Assembly: GCA_963755755.1 (NCBI GenBank)
Contig: CAVWLJ010000018.1
Span: forward strand, 1-64,000
Direction: 5' to 3'
Length of the DNA: 64,000 nucleotides
From: DATKNA01 sp963755755
GTDB lineage: Bacteria > Actinomycetota > Actinomycetes > Actinomycetales > Kineosporiaceae
The translations under genes were made by a program, and so were the position numbers. The notes beneath the pieces are model-generated. The model searched no databases. It had not been told where the DNA came from and worked only from the letters and a program-made list of their open reading frames with translations. This document shows positions 25,130-34,214 of this stretch, in pieces. Within the stretch, counting starts at the first letter, position 1. Every line of letters begins with the position of its first letter.

Positions 25130-25405
25130 ATGGACGACCAGAGCGACCTATGGATGATCGGCTGCCCGGAGTGCGGCGCACCCGCGGAGGTCGAGCCGGA
25201 GGGGCGCCTGGGCAGCACCTCCGGCCCCGTCGCGATCGTCCGCGTCCGCTGCGCCGAGCGGCACTGGTTCCTCATGGCCGAGGACGGTCTCCCCGCCGTC
25301 CCCGGCGGGTCAGGGCAGGTCGAGCGACGCCCGGACGTCGCCGAGCCCCCGGGCCACGAGCAGCCGGCCTCCGGGGCCGAGCGGAGCCCAGGCACTCGCC
25401 TGTGA
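25130..25405 (+). CDS. Small zinc-ribbon-like protein
   Basis: The frame has 91 residues. The first half looks real: WMIGCPECGAPAEVEPEG, then VAIVRVRCAERHWFLMAE, with CxxC and a later RC...HW pair that could bind zinc. The remaining third is low-complexity and overlaps the convergent GH3 gene by 95 bases, so the true C-terminus may be shorter or frameshifted. CGAGG about eight bases before the ATG at 25130 favours that start. Function unknown. Confidence 0.5.
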   Translation: MDDQSDLWMIGCPECGAPAEVEPEGRLGSTSGPVAIVRVRCAERHWFLMAEDGLPAVPGGSGQVERRPDVAEPPGHEQPASGAERSPGTRL

Positions 25406-27746
25406 GTCCCACCGGCGCCACATCCGCGCGTCGGTCCTGATCTCGGCACGGACCGACTGACCGGGCTCGGCCTCGACGGCGGTCCAGCCGACCAGCCGGA
25501 CGGGCTGGTTGCGGGCGGTGGGACGGTGGTAGATCTGCACGATCTCGCGACCGGAGCGCCGGCCGGTGTTCGTCACCGTGACCGAGACGACGGGTGCGCC
25601 GGCCCCCGGCAGCACGCTGGCGTGGGCGTAGTCCCACGTCGTGTAGCCGAGGCCGTGACCGAACCAGAACGCGGGCGCCGGGGCGCGGTTGGCGTCGTGG
25701 CCGCGGTAGCCGATGTACGGGCCCTCGGTGTAGGCGAGGTCGCCGTCGACCGGCGTCACCGACCAGGCGGGGGTCGCGCCGTCGTCGACGGGGAAGGTCG
25801 TGACCAGCCGGCCCGCAGGTTCGATCGTGCCGGTCAGGGCGGCGGCCACGGCGTGACCGCCCTCCTGCCCGGGCAGACCCGCCCAGAGGATGGCGTCGAC
25901 ATCCTCGCGCCAGGGCATCAGCACCGGTGTGGCGGCGTTGACGACGACCACCGTGCGCCGGGCGGACGACGCGACCCTGCGTACGAGCTCGTCCTGGTCG
26001 CCGGGCAGGCGCAGAGTCGTCTTGTCGACGGCCTCGGTCTCCTGCTCCTCGGTGAGCCCGACGACCACCACGGCGACGTCGGCGTCCGCCGCGGCGCGGG
26101 CTGCGTCGGCGAGGACGGCGTCCGTCGGCCGGGTCACCGGACGGGCGACGAGGTCGAACCGGCCGGACGCGGTGAACGCGCCCGCGCCTCCTCCCAGCGT
26201 GACGGTGGCCTCGACGACGGCGTCGGCGTCCAGGCGCACGGCGGAGGTGTGGAACGGCGGCGCGAGCATCTCCTCCGCGAAGCCGTGACCCGAGACCTTG
26301 AGCTCCTCGTCGTGCTCCTGCCCCGCGGCGACGAGGTGCCAGGAACCGGCGCCGGCCACGCCCACCTCGACGTCGCCGCCGTCGGGGACGCGCGCCCGGA
26401 ACAGCAGTGACCCCACGGGTTCGGCGTAGTCGTCGTCGAATCCGGCGGTCGTGGTCGCGGGCACGCCGTGCCGCTCCTCGAGGACGTTCCCGCTCCTGCC
26501 GCGGACGACGATGTGGACGCCGGGGTCGCCGGTCTCAGGGTCGACGACGAAGCCGGGGAGCGCGGGCACGGGGCGGGTGCGAACCTCGACGCCGTCGGTG
26601 ACGGTGAGGGTGGCCGGCAGCGGCGTCGCCGAGGAGCGTGCGGAGGCCGTCCGCGACGCTGACCTGGTACGGCGGGTTGACCTTGGCCGAGCCGCCGCCC
26701 ATGTCGATGGTCTCGATCGCGTGGCGGCCGATGAGGGCGACCCGCGTGCCGGAGGTCACCGGGAGGGTGTCGTCGCGGTTGGTGAGCACGGTGATGCCTT
26801 GAGCGGCCAGCCGGGTCAGCTGCTCGCGGCGCGTCCGGCTGTCGGGCGCGGGCAGATCGGTGGGGTAGTGCCGCTCGGGGCCGAGGGCGCCGACGCGCTC
26901 CGCCAGCCGCAGCAGCCGCCGCAGGTGCTCGTCGATCACCGACTCGTCGACCTCGCCCGCGCGGACGGCGTCCACGAGCGCCTGACCCCAGGGACCGTCG
27001 GGGCCGGGCATGACCAGGTCGAGGCCGCCGTTGGCGGCCGGGCCGGCGCTCTTGGTGGCGAACCAGTCGGACATGACCAGCCCGTCCCAGCCCCACTCGC
27101 CCTTGACGACGTCGTTGATGACGTGGTCCTGCTCGGTGGCTGGGACGCCGTTGACGTCGTTGTAGGCCGCCATGATCGACCATGGGTCGGCCTCGGCGAC
27201 GGCGATCTCGAACGGCAGCAGGTAGAGCTCGCGCAGGGTCGCCTCGTCGACCACGCTGTTCACGGTGTTCCGGTCGGTCTCGGACTCGTTCGCGATCAGG
27301 TGCTTCAGGCATGCGCCGACGCGGCTCGACTGCATGCCGCGGACGTAGGCGGCGGCGAGCTTGCCGGTGAGCAGCGGATCCTCGCTGAACGCCTCGAACA
27401 GCCGGCCGCCCAGCGGGGTGCGGTGCAGGTTGATCGTCGGACCCAGCACCACGTGGATCTGCTGCGCCATCGCCTCCTCGGCCAGCAGCCGCCCGACCTC
27501 GGTCATCGTCTCCTCGCTCCAGGCCGACGCGAGCAGGGTCGCGTTGGGGAAGAGCGTGACCACCCGGCCGCCGGTGAACTTCAGACCTCGGACGCCGGTC
27601 GGGCCATCGCTGAAGCGCATCTCGCGCAGGCCGATCGCGGGTTCCGGCGGGAGCGTGAAGGCACTGGCGCCCGTGAGCAGGTGGACCTTCGCCGGCAGGT
27701 CGAGACGGCCGATGAGGGTGTCGAGGTCGCTGACGGAGACGGTCAT
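25310..27746 (-). pseudogene. GH3 beta-glucosidase with PA14-like insert, one frameshift
   Basis: With one base corrected this is about 812 residues. The GH3 N-terminal domain has FSDGPTGVRG, the NESETDRN segment and the nucleophile Asp in GLVMSDWFATKSAG. The C-terminal domain carries a PA14-like insert (GSLLFRARVPDGGDVEVGV) and ends with a fibronectin-III-like module (VTNTGRRSGREIVQIYH). The frame slips at about 26620-26630, between LRTLLGDA and PLPATLTVTDGVEV. There is no signal peptide, so it should act on imported glucosides or oligosaccharides in the cytoplasm. Start at 27746 (MTVSVSDLD). No sugar transporter is adjacent. Confidence 0.75.
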
Positions 27747-27881
27747 ACCCTCACCTTGTCCGCGAACCCGCCCAGCATGCCAGTCCGCTTGACCACCCAC
27801 CGGGCCGCGGCAGCCGTCACGTTGCCCCGGTGCGTCCGCCGCCGTGTGCCGCCGCGCGTCTGCCGTCCCCGGGTCCGGAGG

Positions 27882-30067
27882 TCATGCGGCTGCTCGTCCG
27901 TGGTGGCTGGTGTTGCGGAGGAGGGGTTGGGTGGGGTGGGCCCAGGCGGGTGGTCTGGCCCAGGGCACGCCGTGGAGCATCTGGATCTCCCAGGTGCCGT
28001 CGGTGACCTCTGCGTGGTGCCTGGGGCAGAGGAGCGCCAGGTTGTGGATGTTGGTGTCGCCGTGGTCGGTCCAGGGTGTGACGTGGTGGATCGTCGCAGA
28101 GGTCGCCGGGGGTGGTGCAGCCGGGGATGACGCAGCCGATGTCCCGGGCGTAGAGGGCTGCTTTCTGGGCGGGTGTGGCGAGGCGGTGGCTGCGGCCGAG
28201 GTGGAGGACGGCGCCGTGTTCGTCGAGGAGGACGCGGCGGATCTTGCCGGTGCAGGCGAGCATGGCCAGGACGGTGGGGTGGATCGGTCCGGTGTGTTGG
28301 GCGTGCGCGAACCCGAACCCACTGCCCGCGCTACCGCCGGTGCCGCCCGTGCCGCTCCCGCTGGCGCCGCCCGTGTCGGTGCGCCGTCCGTCGGCCGCGA
28401 CGTCGAGGTCGAGGCCGAGGTCGAGGTCGAGGGGTCGGTCCAGCCGGGGTGTCGTGGTGGTGGGCCGGCGGTGTGGAGGCGTGCGGCGGCGAGGTGTTCG
28501 GTGGTGGCGGTGACGATGATCTGGATGTCCGGGTAGGGCCCGGCCCGTACCCCGGGTGGCCGCCGGACCTGAAGTTCCCCTTCAGACACTGGCGGGTCAC
28601 CGTATTGGGCAAGGTCTCGGCGTTGGGCAAGGTCCTCGTGTTGGGCAAGGTCGGGATCCTCGATCCCGTCATCGATGCCGCCCTCTATCGCCGTCTACTG
28701 TCATTTGTCGCCGTTGATGTCGCCGTCGATTCCGTCATCTGTTTGTGTCTCGGACCGGGTATAACTGCTGTGGCGTCACTGCCGTTGACGACGGCGTCAC
28801 GGTCTTCGGCATCAGTGCTGGCGTCACCGTCGATGTCGATGTCATTGCTTCTCACATTGCGGGTATCGACGCTGCCGCCGGCTGGAGTGGTTCTTGCGTG
28901 CGCTGAACGTCGTCGCCGTCGGTCCCGTCGCCGTGGCCGTTGTTGTGCCCTGTTCGGTTCCGTCGGCGGCGCTGGCGGGGTCGAAGCGGCCGCGAACCGG
29001 TGGCGCGCCGCGGTGGGTGTGGGTGTGGCGGCAGTGGCAGGTCCGGTGGTTGTGGTCGACGGCTTCGGCCAGGGCGTCCATGCGGCGTTCGGCCGGGGTG
29101 CGTTCGTCGGGCAGGTCGTGTTCGACGCCGTCGGCGTCGATCGCCTTCCCCGGCCGGGGCCCGGCCAACGCGGCCAGGACGGTGGTCAGGGTCAACGCTT
29201 GGGCGGGGCCGCAGGCGAACCTGCCCAACAGGGACCCGTCGGGCAGGCGGGACAGGTGCAGGTAGCGGCGCCGGTGGGCGTCCCCGGGCCGGGGCGGGTC
29301 CAGGTCATGACACGATGCGGTCGGCGATCCGGGTGAACTCCGGCACCGTGTACCCCCGCGCATGCCGAGCCAGGGCGGCGTCCACCACCCGGATGCACCG
29401 CTCCTCCCGCACCTCACCCGTGACCGGGTCGGTGACCGGCATGACCTGCTCACGGACACTGCGCGCGGAGGCGGCGGTGCACCCCGACCGCGACATCCAC
29501 GTGCGCCCGGGTGATCTCACCGGCGGCGTACGCGGCGCCCACCCGCGCCGAGTCCACCCCGTCGTCCAGGTCTCGCGCAGGCGCCGGGGTCGCCGCCGGC
29601 GGTGAGGCGGGCGGCGTCGGCGTCCCGACCGGCCCGGCGCGGGTCCAGGCCGAGGGAGGCGCGGGCGAACGCGGCCGCCCGGCTGGATCCGCCGCGGACC
29701 CGGGGCACCACGTCCTCCCGGCCCTCGACCTCGGCAGCAGCCTCAGGTAGGCGGCGTCCAGACGGGCCTGCTCCCGCGCCAGCACCCGCACCGCCGCCGC
29801 CACCACCCGCGGACCCCGCGCCGGCCACCGCGCCTCACCGACCTCGCCGATCACCTCGTGCAGGCGGGTGAACACCTCACCCAGGAACGCGTCCTCCTCC
29901 AGGGTCGCGGCGTCCGCCGCCGCCCGCGCAGCCGCCACCGACCCCCGCGACATCGGCTCCGTCGTCGCCGAACCGCAGGTCTCGCGCGCTTCTCCCGACA
30001 GCCCCGAATCCGGTCGCGCTGATTCCGGGTCAGGCGTTTCCGCCGCCGAATCCGTCCCCCCGTCCAT
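27882..30067 (-). pseudogene. 13E12-type DUF222/HNH endonuclease gene, multiply frameshifted
   Basis: Pieces of one protein appear in order in alternating frames: N-terminal DUF222 (EVFTRLHEVIGEVGEARWPA, QARLDAAYLRLLPE), a middle part (VREERCIRVVDAALARHARG, RYLHLSRLPDGSLLGRFACG, AVDHNHRTCHC), a Thr/Ser-rich linker, then the HNH nuclease (VLLDEHGAVLHLGRSHRLAT, ARDIGCVIPGC and, in another frame, IHHVTPWTDHGDTNIHNLALLCPRHH). At least four shifts are needed, near 29735, 29500, 28300-28550 and 28095. Such 13E12 proteins are multicopy in actinobacteria. This copy has more breaks than any other gene here and carries an internal tandem repeat, so genuine decay is likely. Start taken at 30067 (MDGGTDSA). 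Confidence 0.65.
28605..28652. repeat. Three 18-bp tandem repeats in the 13E12 linker
   Basis: TTGGGCAAGGTC recurs at 28605, 28623 and 28641, an exact 18-base period. On the minus strand one frame reads a hexapeptide repeat TLPNTR-TLPNAE-TLPNTV. It lies in the variable linker of the degraded DUF222/HNH gene; replication slippage is the likely origin. Confidence 0.7.
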
Positions 30068-30151
30068 GACACGAACGCTACAAGCCACCACCGACAGACC
30101 CCGGCCGTCCGAATGCGACTCGCGTCGGTCCCGAAGGAGCCCGCGCCCGCT

Positions 30152-30310
30152 CCAAGTAGCGATCGCTGGACTGTCTCTCCGCGCCCCCTCGAGAGTCCCC
30201 TCAAAGACGAGCGGTCACGTGCCGGCGGCGAAGGAGGGGGCGGCCCAAGTAGCGATCGTCGAGACTGCCCCCGCGCCCCACGAGAGTCCCCTGAAAGGCG
30301 AGCGGTCACG
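30152..30310. repeat. Tandem pair of about 92-bp intergenic repeats
   Basis: Unit 1 (30152-30219) and unit 2 (30245-30310) share CCAAGTAGCGATCG at the left, then ACTG, GCGCCCC, CGAGAGTCCCCT, AAAG and CGAGCGGTCACG at the right, offset by 91-93 bases with small gaps. No start codons or coding pattern fit them. They fill the interval between the 13E12 gene and the deformylase gene. They look like a dispersed intergenic repeat present twice. Confidence 0.65.
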
Positions 30311-30357
30311 CGCCCGCCCCCATTCAGGAATACTGGCGCCGACGAGAGGAGAGCAGG

Positions 30358-30921
30358 ATGTCGGAGTACTTCGCCGAGTTCCGCGAGCGCCGGGCCCGCC
30401 GGACCTGGGACCGGGGACAGGTGCGGGAGATCCGCGTCGTCGGCGACCCCGTGCTCCGCTCGCCCTGCGACGAGGTGCGGACCTTCGACGCCGCCCTGCG
30501 CCGCCTGGTCGACGACATGTTCGCCACGATGTACGCCGCCGACGGGGTCGGCCTCGCCGCGAACCAGATCGGCGTCGGCCGGTGCGTGTTCGTCTACGAC
30601 TGCGGGGACGACGAGGACGTCTGGCACCGTGGCGTCGTCGTCAACCCCGCGATCGTCGACGAGGGCGGCGAGCCGGTCGAGGACGCCGAGGGGTGCCTCT
30701 CGCTGCCCGGCTTCTCCGCACCGCTGGAACGTCCCTCGGTGGTCTCCGTCCGGGGGCAGGACGTCGACGGCGAGCCTGTGGAGATCACCGGTACCGGGTA
30801 CTTCGCCCGCTGCCTCCGCCACGAGGACGATCACCTCCGGGGACGGATCTTCACCGATCTCGTCACCGGCGAGGCCCGCAAGGCCGCGCTGCGAGCCATT
30901 CGAGGCCTGTCCCCGCGGTAG
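30358..30921 (+). CDS. def: Peptide deformylase
   Basis: The 187-residue metalloenzyme removes the N-formyl group from new proteins. All three motifs are present: GVGLAANQIG (residues about 63-72), EGCLSLPG with the metal-binding Cys, and RHEDDHLRG with the two metal-binding His and catalytic Glu; the usual Gln before the second motif's HExxH is Arg here. GAGAGGAGAG precedes the ATG. It stands alone, not beside fmt as in many bacteria, so it may be a second copy rather than the housekeeping enzyme. Confidence 0.85.
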   Translation: MSEYFAEFRERRARRTWDRGQVREIRVVGDPVLRSPCDEVRTFDAALRRLVDDMFATMYAADGVGLAANQIGVGRCVFVYDCGDDEDVWHRGVVVNPAIVDEGGEPVEDAEGCLSLPGFSAPLERPSVVSVRGQDVDGEPVEITGTGYFARCLRHEDDHLRGRIFTDLVTGEARKAALRAIRGLSPR

Positions 30922-30946
30922 GGCCGGTCGAGGGTGGGGCCGGGCG

Positions 30947-31342
30947 TCAGGGCCGCGGGTCCGCCAGCAGGACCCAGACGCGCTTGCCGTCCGGCTCGTC
31001 CTCGACGCCCCACTGCAGGGCCACGCCCTCGATGATCAGATAGCCGCGTCCGCTCTCGTCGAGCAGGCCCACCTCGCGGCGCTCGGGGACGACGGCCGAA
31101 CCGTCGCGCACGGCGACGAGCAGCCCGAGAGCGTCGAGGCTCACCTCGATGTGAGCAGCCGCGTGCCCGCTGTGCCGCGTCGCGTTACCGACCAGCTCGC
31201 TGACGACGAGGAGGGCGTCGTACGCGTCGTCGTCCGGCACGCCCCACGAGGCGAGCATCGCGCGCACGAGGCCACGGGCGTGTTCGGTGGCGTGCTCGTC
31301 GAGCAGGAGATCGGCCGAGGCGCTGAGGGTCTCCTTGTCCAT
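30947..31342 (-). CDS. RsbW-like ATP-binding regulator (anti-sigma/HATPase_c_2)
   Basis: The protein has about 131 residues. N box SELVGNATRHSG and the downstream VAVRDGSA and ESGRGYLIIEGVALQWGVED (G box) match the serine-kinase fold of RsbW/SpoIIAB. Such proteins hold sigma factors or phosphorylate anti-anti-sigma partners; many actinobacterial copies are orphans. I used the ATG at 31342; a GTG ten codons upstream is also possible. It is divergent from a small HTH gene across a region with three inverted repeats. Confidence 0.75.
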   Translation of the reverse strand: MDKETLSASADLLLDEHATEHARGLVRAMLASWGVPDDDAYDALLVVSELVGNATRHSGHAAAHIEVSLDALGLLVAVRDGSAVVPERREVGLLDESGRGYLIIEGVALQWGVEDEPDGKRVWVLLADPRP

Positions 31343-31396
31343 GGCGGGTGCACCGCCAGGATCAGATGTCACGGGAACCGGATTTCATGTAGCGTC

Positions 31397-31448
31397 GCAA
31401 CAGATATTGCCGCAACAGGTGTTGCCAGTCTTGCACACAACGGTTGTG
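31397..31448. promoter_or_regulatory. Three inverted repeats between the RsbW-like and HTH genes
   Basis: GCAACAGATATTGC (31397-31410) and GCAACAGGTGTTGC (31412-31425) are two copies of GCAAYA-N2-TRTTGC, 15 bases apart. CACAACGGTTGTG (31436-31448) is a further 6+1+6 palindrome. All lie within 70 bases of the HTH gene's start and are noticeably richer in A/T than the surroundings. Binding by the adjacent HTH protein is the simplest reading. Confidence 0.55.
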
Positions 31449-31465
31449 ATCGGGAGGAATCGCCC

Positions 31466-31891
31466 GTGCCCCAGCCCGGACCCGCCTTGACGCCGTCGGT
31501 CGACGATGACGCCAAGCGCACGATGGAGGCGCTCGACGAGCTGGCGTCGGTGCTCGGAACGGCGAGCGCGGACCTGCGCGCGCTCACCCTGCGTGCTCGC
31601 GCCCTGCGCGCCGAGCTCGCCGACGGCCACCGGCTCACCGAGGCGATGCAGGCGGAGGCCCGGCCGCTCATCATCACCCGCATGACCGAGCTGGTCGACG
31701 CCCTCACCACCGCCGCTCTCGCCGTCCGGCGCGCGGAAGCGCGACAGCTCCAGCGGGAGGGCGCGTCCCAGCAGCAGATCGCCGGGACCTTCGGGGTCAC
31801 CCGGCAGCGCGTCGCCGCCCTGCTGTCCGGCCCAGGGCCGGACGCCGAGGCGCGGCGCCCGCACCGGCCCCGCCCCCGCGGGCAGGAGTGA
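31466..31891 (+). CDS. Small HTH DNA-binding protein
   Basis: The protein has 141 residues, largely helical, with a C-terminal sigma-70-region-4/MerR-like helix-turn-helix: RQLQREGASQQQIAGTFGVT then RQRVAALL. The first hundred residues form long amphipathic helices suited to dimerisation. GGGAGGA lies before the GTG at 31466. It is likely an autoregulator acting on the inverted repeats upstream and perhaps on the divergent RsbW-like gene. No characterised family was recognised. Confidence 0.65.
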   Translation: MPQPGPALTPSVDDDAKRTMEALDELASVLGTASADLRALTLRARALRAELADGHRLTEAMQAEARPLIITRMTELVDALTTAALAVRRAEARQLQREGASQQQIAGTFGVTRQRVAALLSGPGPDAEARRPHRPRPRGQE

Positions 31892-31977
31892 TCAGCCGCG
31901 CGAACCGCGCATATGCCGCCCAACCGTCACAACCACCCATGTCTGGCAGTCCGGCCGTGCTGTGTGAGACTGCGCGG

Positions 31978-32424
31978 ATGGGCGAGGCCGACCGCGAGGA
32001 GTGGGCGCGCCAGCGCCGGGAGGCCGCCGCGGCGCACGCCGATCGGCTCGTGCGAGCACGCGAGGCCGAGAGCGAGCGCGCGAGGGAGCTCCTCCGCGCC
32101 TTCGTCGTCGAGACCCGGCGCCGGGGCATCGAGCCCACGGCGCTGCTCGCCCGGGCGGGTGACGGGCCGCCGACCTATCGCACCGGCGTGCAGGGCTGGT
32201 ACCTCACCCGCGACGGTGCGGTCGGCGTCGACGCCGACGCGAACTACTACCTCCTGGCGGCGCCGCGCAGTCTGCGCGCCCGTCTGACCGGCGTCCGGCT
32301 GCACCCGGCCGACCCGCCGCTCCAGGTCGGAGCGGGTGGCCGGGACGGGGAGTCCGTCGCGCTGGACGCTCTCCTGCGGCTGAGGCTGGACGCGGGGAAC
32401 GACTGGCGTGTGCCCGGCTCCTAG
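31978..32424 (+). CDS. Conserved hypothetical protein
   Basis: The protein has 148 residues. An N-terminal charged helix (REEWARQRREAAAAHADRL) is followed by a compact alpha/beta part with YRTGVQGWYLTRDGAVGVDA, ANYYLLAAPRSLRARLTGV and DPPLQVGAGGRDGESVALDA. The strong G/C third-position pattern and domain-like end support a real gene. I recognise the pattern as recurring in actinobacteria but know of no function. The ATG at 31978 was preferred because the frame further upstream overlaps the HTH gene. Confidence 0.6.
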   Translation: MGEADREEWARQRREAAAAHADRLVRAREAESERARELLRAFVVETRRRGIEPTALLARAGDGPPTYRTGVQGWYLTRDGAVGVDADANYYLLAAPRSLRARLTGVRLHPADPPLQVGAGGRDGESVALDALLRLRLDAGNDWRVPGS

Positions 32425-32523
32425 CCCCTTCGGCACCGGCCTGCACCGTGCGGGTGACGGCGTTCGGCGCAGGTGGCGTCGTTCACGGGTGGGCCGACAG
32501 GCGACGACAGGAGGTGACGCAGG

Positions 32524-34191
32524 ATGGGCGGGGCAGGCGAACCGGTGGCGAGCGAGCAGCTCGTGCACGCGCTGGTCGACGGCGTGCTCGTCCTGCGCGC
32601 CGGTGTGGTCGTCGCCACGTTCCCGGGCGCAGGGGAGCGCATCGGCATCGGCGAGCAGCTCACCGGAGCGCCCCTGCGCGACCTCGTCCACCCCGACGAC
32701 CCGCTGCCCGTCCCCGGCGCGCCCACCACGGTGCTGCGCCTGGGCGCCCCGGACGCCGGGTACCGGTGGTTCGAGGTCACCTGTGTGGAGACGGACGACG
32801 GGCAGCGGCTGGCGCTGCGCGACGTCCACGCCCGGGTGGAGCGGGAACGCGAGCTGCTCACCTCACGCCGCCGGCTGCTCGACGCGCTCGACGTGAGCCT
32901 GGACGGTTTCGGCGTCTACGAGGCGCGCCGCGACGCCGAGGGGAGCGTCACGGGGTTCACCTGCCTCGTCCTCAACACGGCCGGGACCCAGTCGTTCGAC
33001 CGGCCGAGGCGGGAGGTCGTCGGGCGCGACATCCTCGAGGTCTTTCCGCACTGCCGCTCCAGCGGCCTCTGGGACGCCCTGCTGCGGGCCCTCGAGACCG
33101 GCGAACCCGTCCGCAACCGGCTGGAATGGCCCGGGGACGAGGAGACCGTCTACGAGGAGGGCGTCGTCTGCCGGGTGGACGCCGACACCGTGGTGACCTC
33201 GTGGCGCGACGTCAGCCACAGCGTGCGGCAGCAAGAGCTGCTCGCGCGGGCCTACGAGGACAGCGCCCAGGTCAGGGCCGCGCTCGAGGCCGCGCTGCAC
33301 GCCACCAGTGACTCGTTCGCCGTCTACGGGCTCGAGCGGGACGCCGAGGGCGAGGTGCAGCGCATCGTCGTCCGGCTCATGAACACCGCGGCGGCGGTCC
33401 CGCTGGGCTACGAGCCGGAGCAGGCGCGCGGCCGCGACCTCCTCGAGGTCTTCCCCGACCTGCGCAGCTGCGGTCTGTGGGAGGTGATCGTCGCCAGCGT
33501 CGAGGAGAAGGCGCCCCGCCGGCACCGGGTGCACATCGACGATGCCCAGGGCGCGTGGATCGCCTCCTTCGACAACACGGTCGCGCCGCTCGGCGAGGAC
33601 CAGGTGGTCGTGACCTGGCGCGACGTCACCGCCGACGAGCAGGGCCGGCGTGAGCTCGAGCTGACGCGGAGCCAGGCCGTGCACGCCGCCTCCCACGACC
33701 ACCTCACCGGTCTGCCGAACCGGTGGCGCCTCGAACAGCGCCTGCACGAAGCGCTCGCCGGGACGATGCCCGGGCGCACGCTGGCGGTCGTCTTCTGCGA
33801 CCTCGACGACTTCAAGTCGGTCAACGACAACCACGGCCACCCCGCCGGCGACGTGCTGCTGCAGGAGGTCGCCCGGCGCCTGCTCCAGCTCACCCGCTCC
33901 GGCGACACCGCGGCGAGGCTCGCCGGTGACGAGTTCGTGCTCGTCCTGCGCGACCTGCCCGTCGGCTGGCAGCCGGACGACTTCGTCCGCCGCGCCGACC
34001 GGGTGCTGGGCAGACCCCTCGACGTCGGGCCCGGGATCGTGACACCGTCGGCGAGCCTCGGCGTCGTGCTCGTCGACCCGGCCGTCGACCGCCGGACGCC
34101 GGAGGCGCTGCTCGCGGACGCCGACCGCGCCATGTACGGCGCCAAGCGCGGGCGAGGCCTGCGCACGGACTCCTTCCGCATCGTCAGCTGA
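32524..34191 (+). CDS. Diguanylate cyclase with PAS-like sensor domains
   Basis: The protein has 555 residues and no membrane helix. A degenerate N-terminal PAS is followed by two PAS-like repeats containing the same phrase (GRDILEVFPHCRSSGLWDAL and GRDLLEVFPDLRSCGLWEVI), each ending VVTSWRDV/VVTWRDV, then a GGDEF domain: HDHLTGLPNR, FCDLDDFKSVND, active site AGDEF and SASLGVV. The first Gly of GGDEF is Ala, a common active variant. An RxxD inhibitory site (RSGD) lies five residues before it, so product feedback is likely. No EAL domain. It should make cyclic di-GMP in response to a small ligand or redox signal. Confidence 0.85.
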   Translation: MGGAGEPVASEQLVHALVDGVLVLRAGVVVATFPGAGERIGIGEQLTGAPLRDLVHPDDPLPVPGAPTTVLRLGAPDAGYRWFEVTCVETDDGQRLALRDVHARVERERELLTSRRRLLDALDVSLDGFGVYEARRDAEGSVTGFTCLVLNTAGTQSFDRPRREVVGRDILEVFPHCRSSGLWDALLRALETGEPVRNRLEWPGDEETVYEEGVVCRVDADTVVTSWRDVSHSVRQQELLARAYEDSAQVRAALEAALHATSDSFAVYGLERDAEGEVQRIVVRLMNTAAAVPLGYEPEQARGRDLLEVFPDLRSCGLWEVIVASVEEKAPRRHRVHIDDAQGAWIASFDNTVAPLGEDQVVVTWRDVTADEQGRRELELTRSQAVHAASHDHLTGLPNRWRLEQRLHEALAGTMPGRTLAVVFCDLDDFKSVNDNHGHPAGDVLLQEVARRLLQLTRSGDTAARLAGDEFVLVLRDLPVGWQPDDFVRRADRVLGRPLDVGPGIVTPSASLGVVLVDPAVDRRTPEALLADADRAMYGAKRGRGLRTDSFRIVS

Positions 34192-34214
34192 CGGCGCCCG
34201 GCCGCCGCCCAGGC

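Noticed and set aside
28605..28652. Short tandem repeat considered as a CRISPR-like array
   Set aside because: The period is 18 bases with no spacers, and it lies within a coding linker.
28894..29605. Possible plus-strand genes across the 13E12 region
   Set aside because: Only the minus strand gives DUF222 and HNH segments; the plus-strand frames are Arg/Gly-rich.
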